Below are positions 44,968 through 45,118 of a DNA stretch of 45,118 bases, piece by piece. Source of the DNA: Caenibacillus caldisaponilyticus (GTDB lineage: Bacteria > Bacillota > Bacilli > Bacillales > Sporolactobacillaceae); NCBI RefSeq assembly GCF_002003465.1, contig NZ_BDDQ01000010.1, forward strand, positions 1-45,118. The letters are read 5' to 3'. Every line of letters starts with the position of its first letter. Position 1 is the first letter of the stretch. The translations under genes and the position numbers were made by a program. The notes below the pieces were generated by a model that searched no databases, had not been told where the DNA came from, and saw only the letters and a list, made by a program, of their open reading frames with translations.

Positions 44968-45118
44968 TTAATTGGTTTGCCCATTTGTTAAGTTATGGGC
45001 AACACAAATTAGACCCCATTCCACCGTCGTTTTGGAAAGGCCTCTTAATAAAAATCTATGGAAACCTCGGTTATACTTGATTTGTCCAAAAACGGGTTCG
45101 ACATCGCATTTTCGCCTA
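44968..45118 (-). mobile_element. IS1182-family transposase, 3' end (cut by the window edge)
   Basis: About 49 codons on the minus strand from the window edge to a TAA at 44968-44970. The text DVEPVFGQIKYNRGFHRFLL, then RGLSKTTVEWGLICVAHNL, is the diagnostic C-terminus of IS1182-type DDE transposases; the Glu of DVEPVFGQIK is the catalytic-triad acid. The start and the other catalytic residues lie outside the window. A hairpin terminator follows at 44798-44864. Confidence 0.85.

Overview
The window reads as a chromosomal segment of a spore-former-type Bacillota (Bacillales), probably Bacillaceae or a close thermophilic relative. The grounds are strong GGAGG-type ribosome binding sites, frequent TTG and GTG starts, B. 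subtilis-style Zur and Fur operators, an EfeUOB system of the YwbLMN type, SE1832-family and YvpB-like proteins, and moderate GC with AT-rich patches. The species cannot be named from the sequence alone. No tRNA, rRNA or CRISPR array was seen.

Layout. 1-3200: an edge-truncated gene fragment, then a Zur-controlled znuC-znuB-zur zinc uptake operon on the minus strand, with a sigma-A-like promoter and two Zur boxes. 3590-9630: an acyl-CoA ligase, two convergent MefA-like MFS exporters, and an XRE-TPR regulator divergent from the second exporter. 10222-16700: glcE-glcF-glcD plus a lactate/glycolate permease; glcF carries a frameshift in an A8 run. 16850-19280: a BtrH_N-like protein and a zinc alcohol dehydrogenase broken by two single-base deletions. 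19500-21375: malate synthase. 21387-22945: a fluoride riboswitch, two crcB/fluC genes and a tandem DUF190 gene interrupted by one TGA. 23324-27465: a VOC protein, a HAD phosphatase and a secreted M30-like metallopeptidase with C-terminal Ig-like repeats.

27550-31643: a Fur-controlled efeU-efeM-efeB iron uptake operon. 31742-35518: a propeller-like lipoprotein, an AT-rich YycO-like cysteine hydrolase, and a DedA protein fused to a PAP2 domain that has lost its catalytic residues. 35519-40845: a decayed TnpB-like fragment with a nested hairpin, a C39-like lipoprotein, a 48-nt palindrome, a frameshifted gene of unknown function, a REP-like inverted repeat, a luciferase-like oxidoreductase and an SE1832 small protein. 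41052-45118: a DUF4236 protein, a VOC protein, a third MefA-like exporter, and the 3' end of an IS1182-type transposase.

How the genes fit together. Glycolate oxidase (glcDEF) makes glyoxylate and malate synthase condenses it with acetyl-CoA to malate, so permease, oxidase and synthase form a plausible glycolate or lactate assimilation route. Zur, Fur and fluoride control mark three ion-homeostasis units. Four genes carry point lesions (glcF, the alcohol dehydrogenase, the DUF190 gene and the unknown gene at 38146-38933), and two of these lie in poly-A runs. Either the assembly has indel errors or these are real decay or slippage events; this is the main uncertainty in the annotation. I did not find a clearly novel multi-gene system. 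The best candidates for new biology are the degenerate DedA-PAP2 fusion, the tandem DUF190 gene in a fluoride operon, and the unexplained palindromes.
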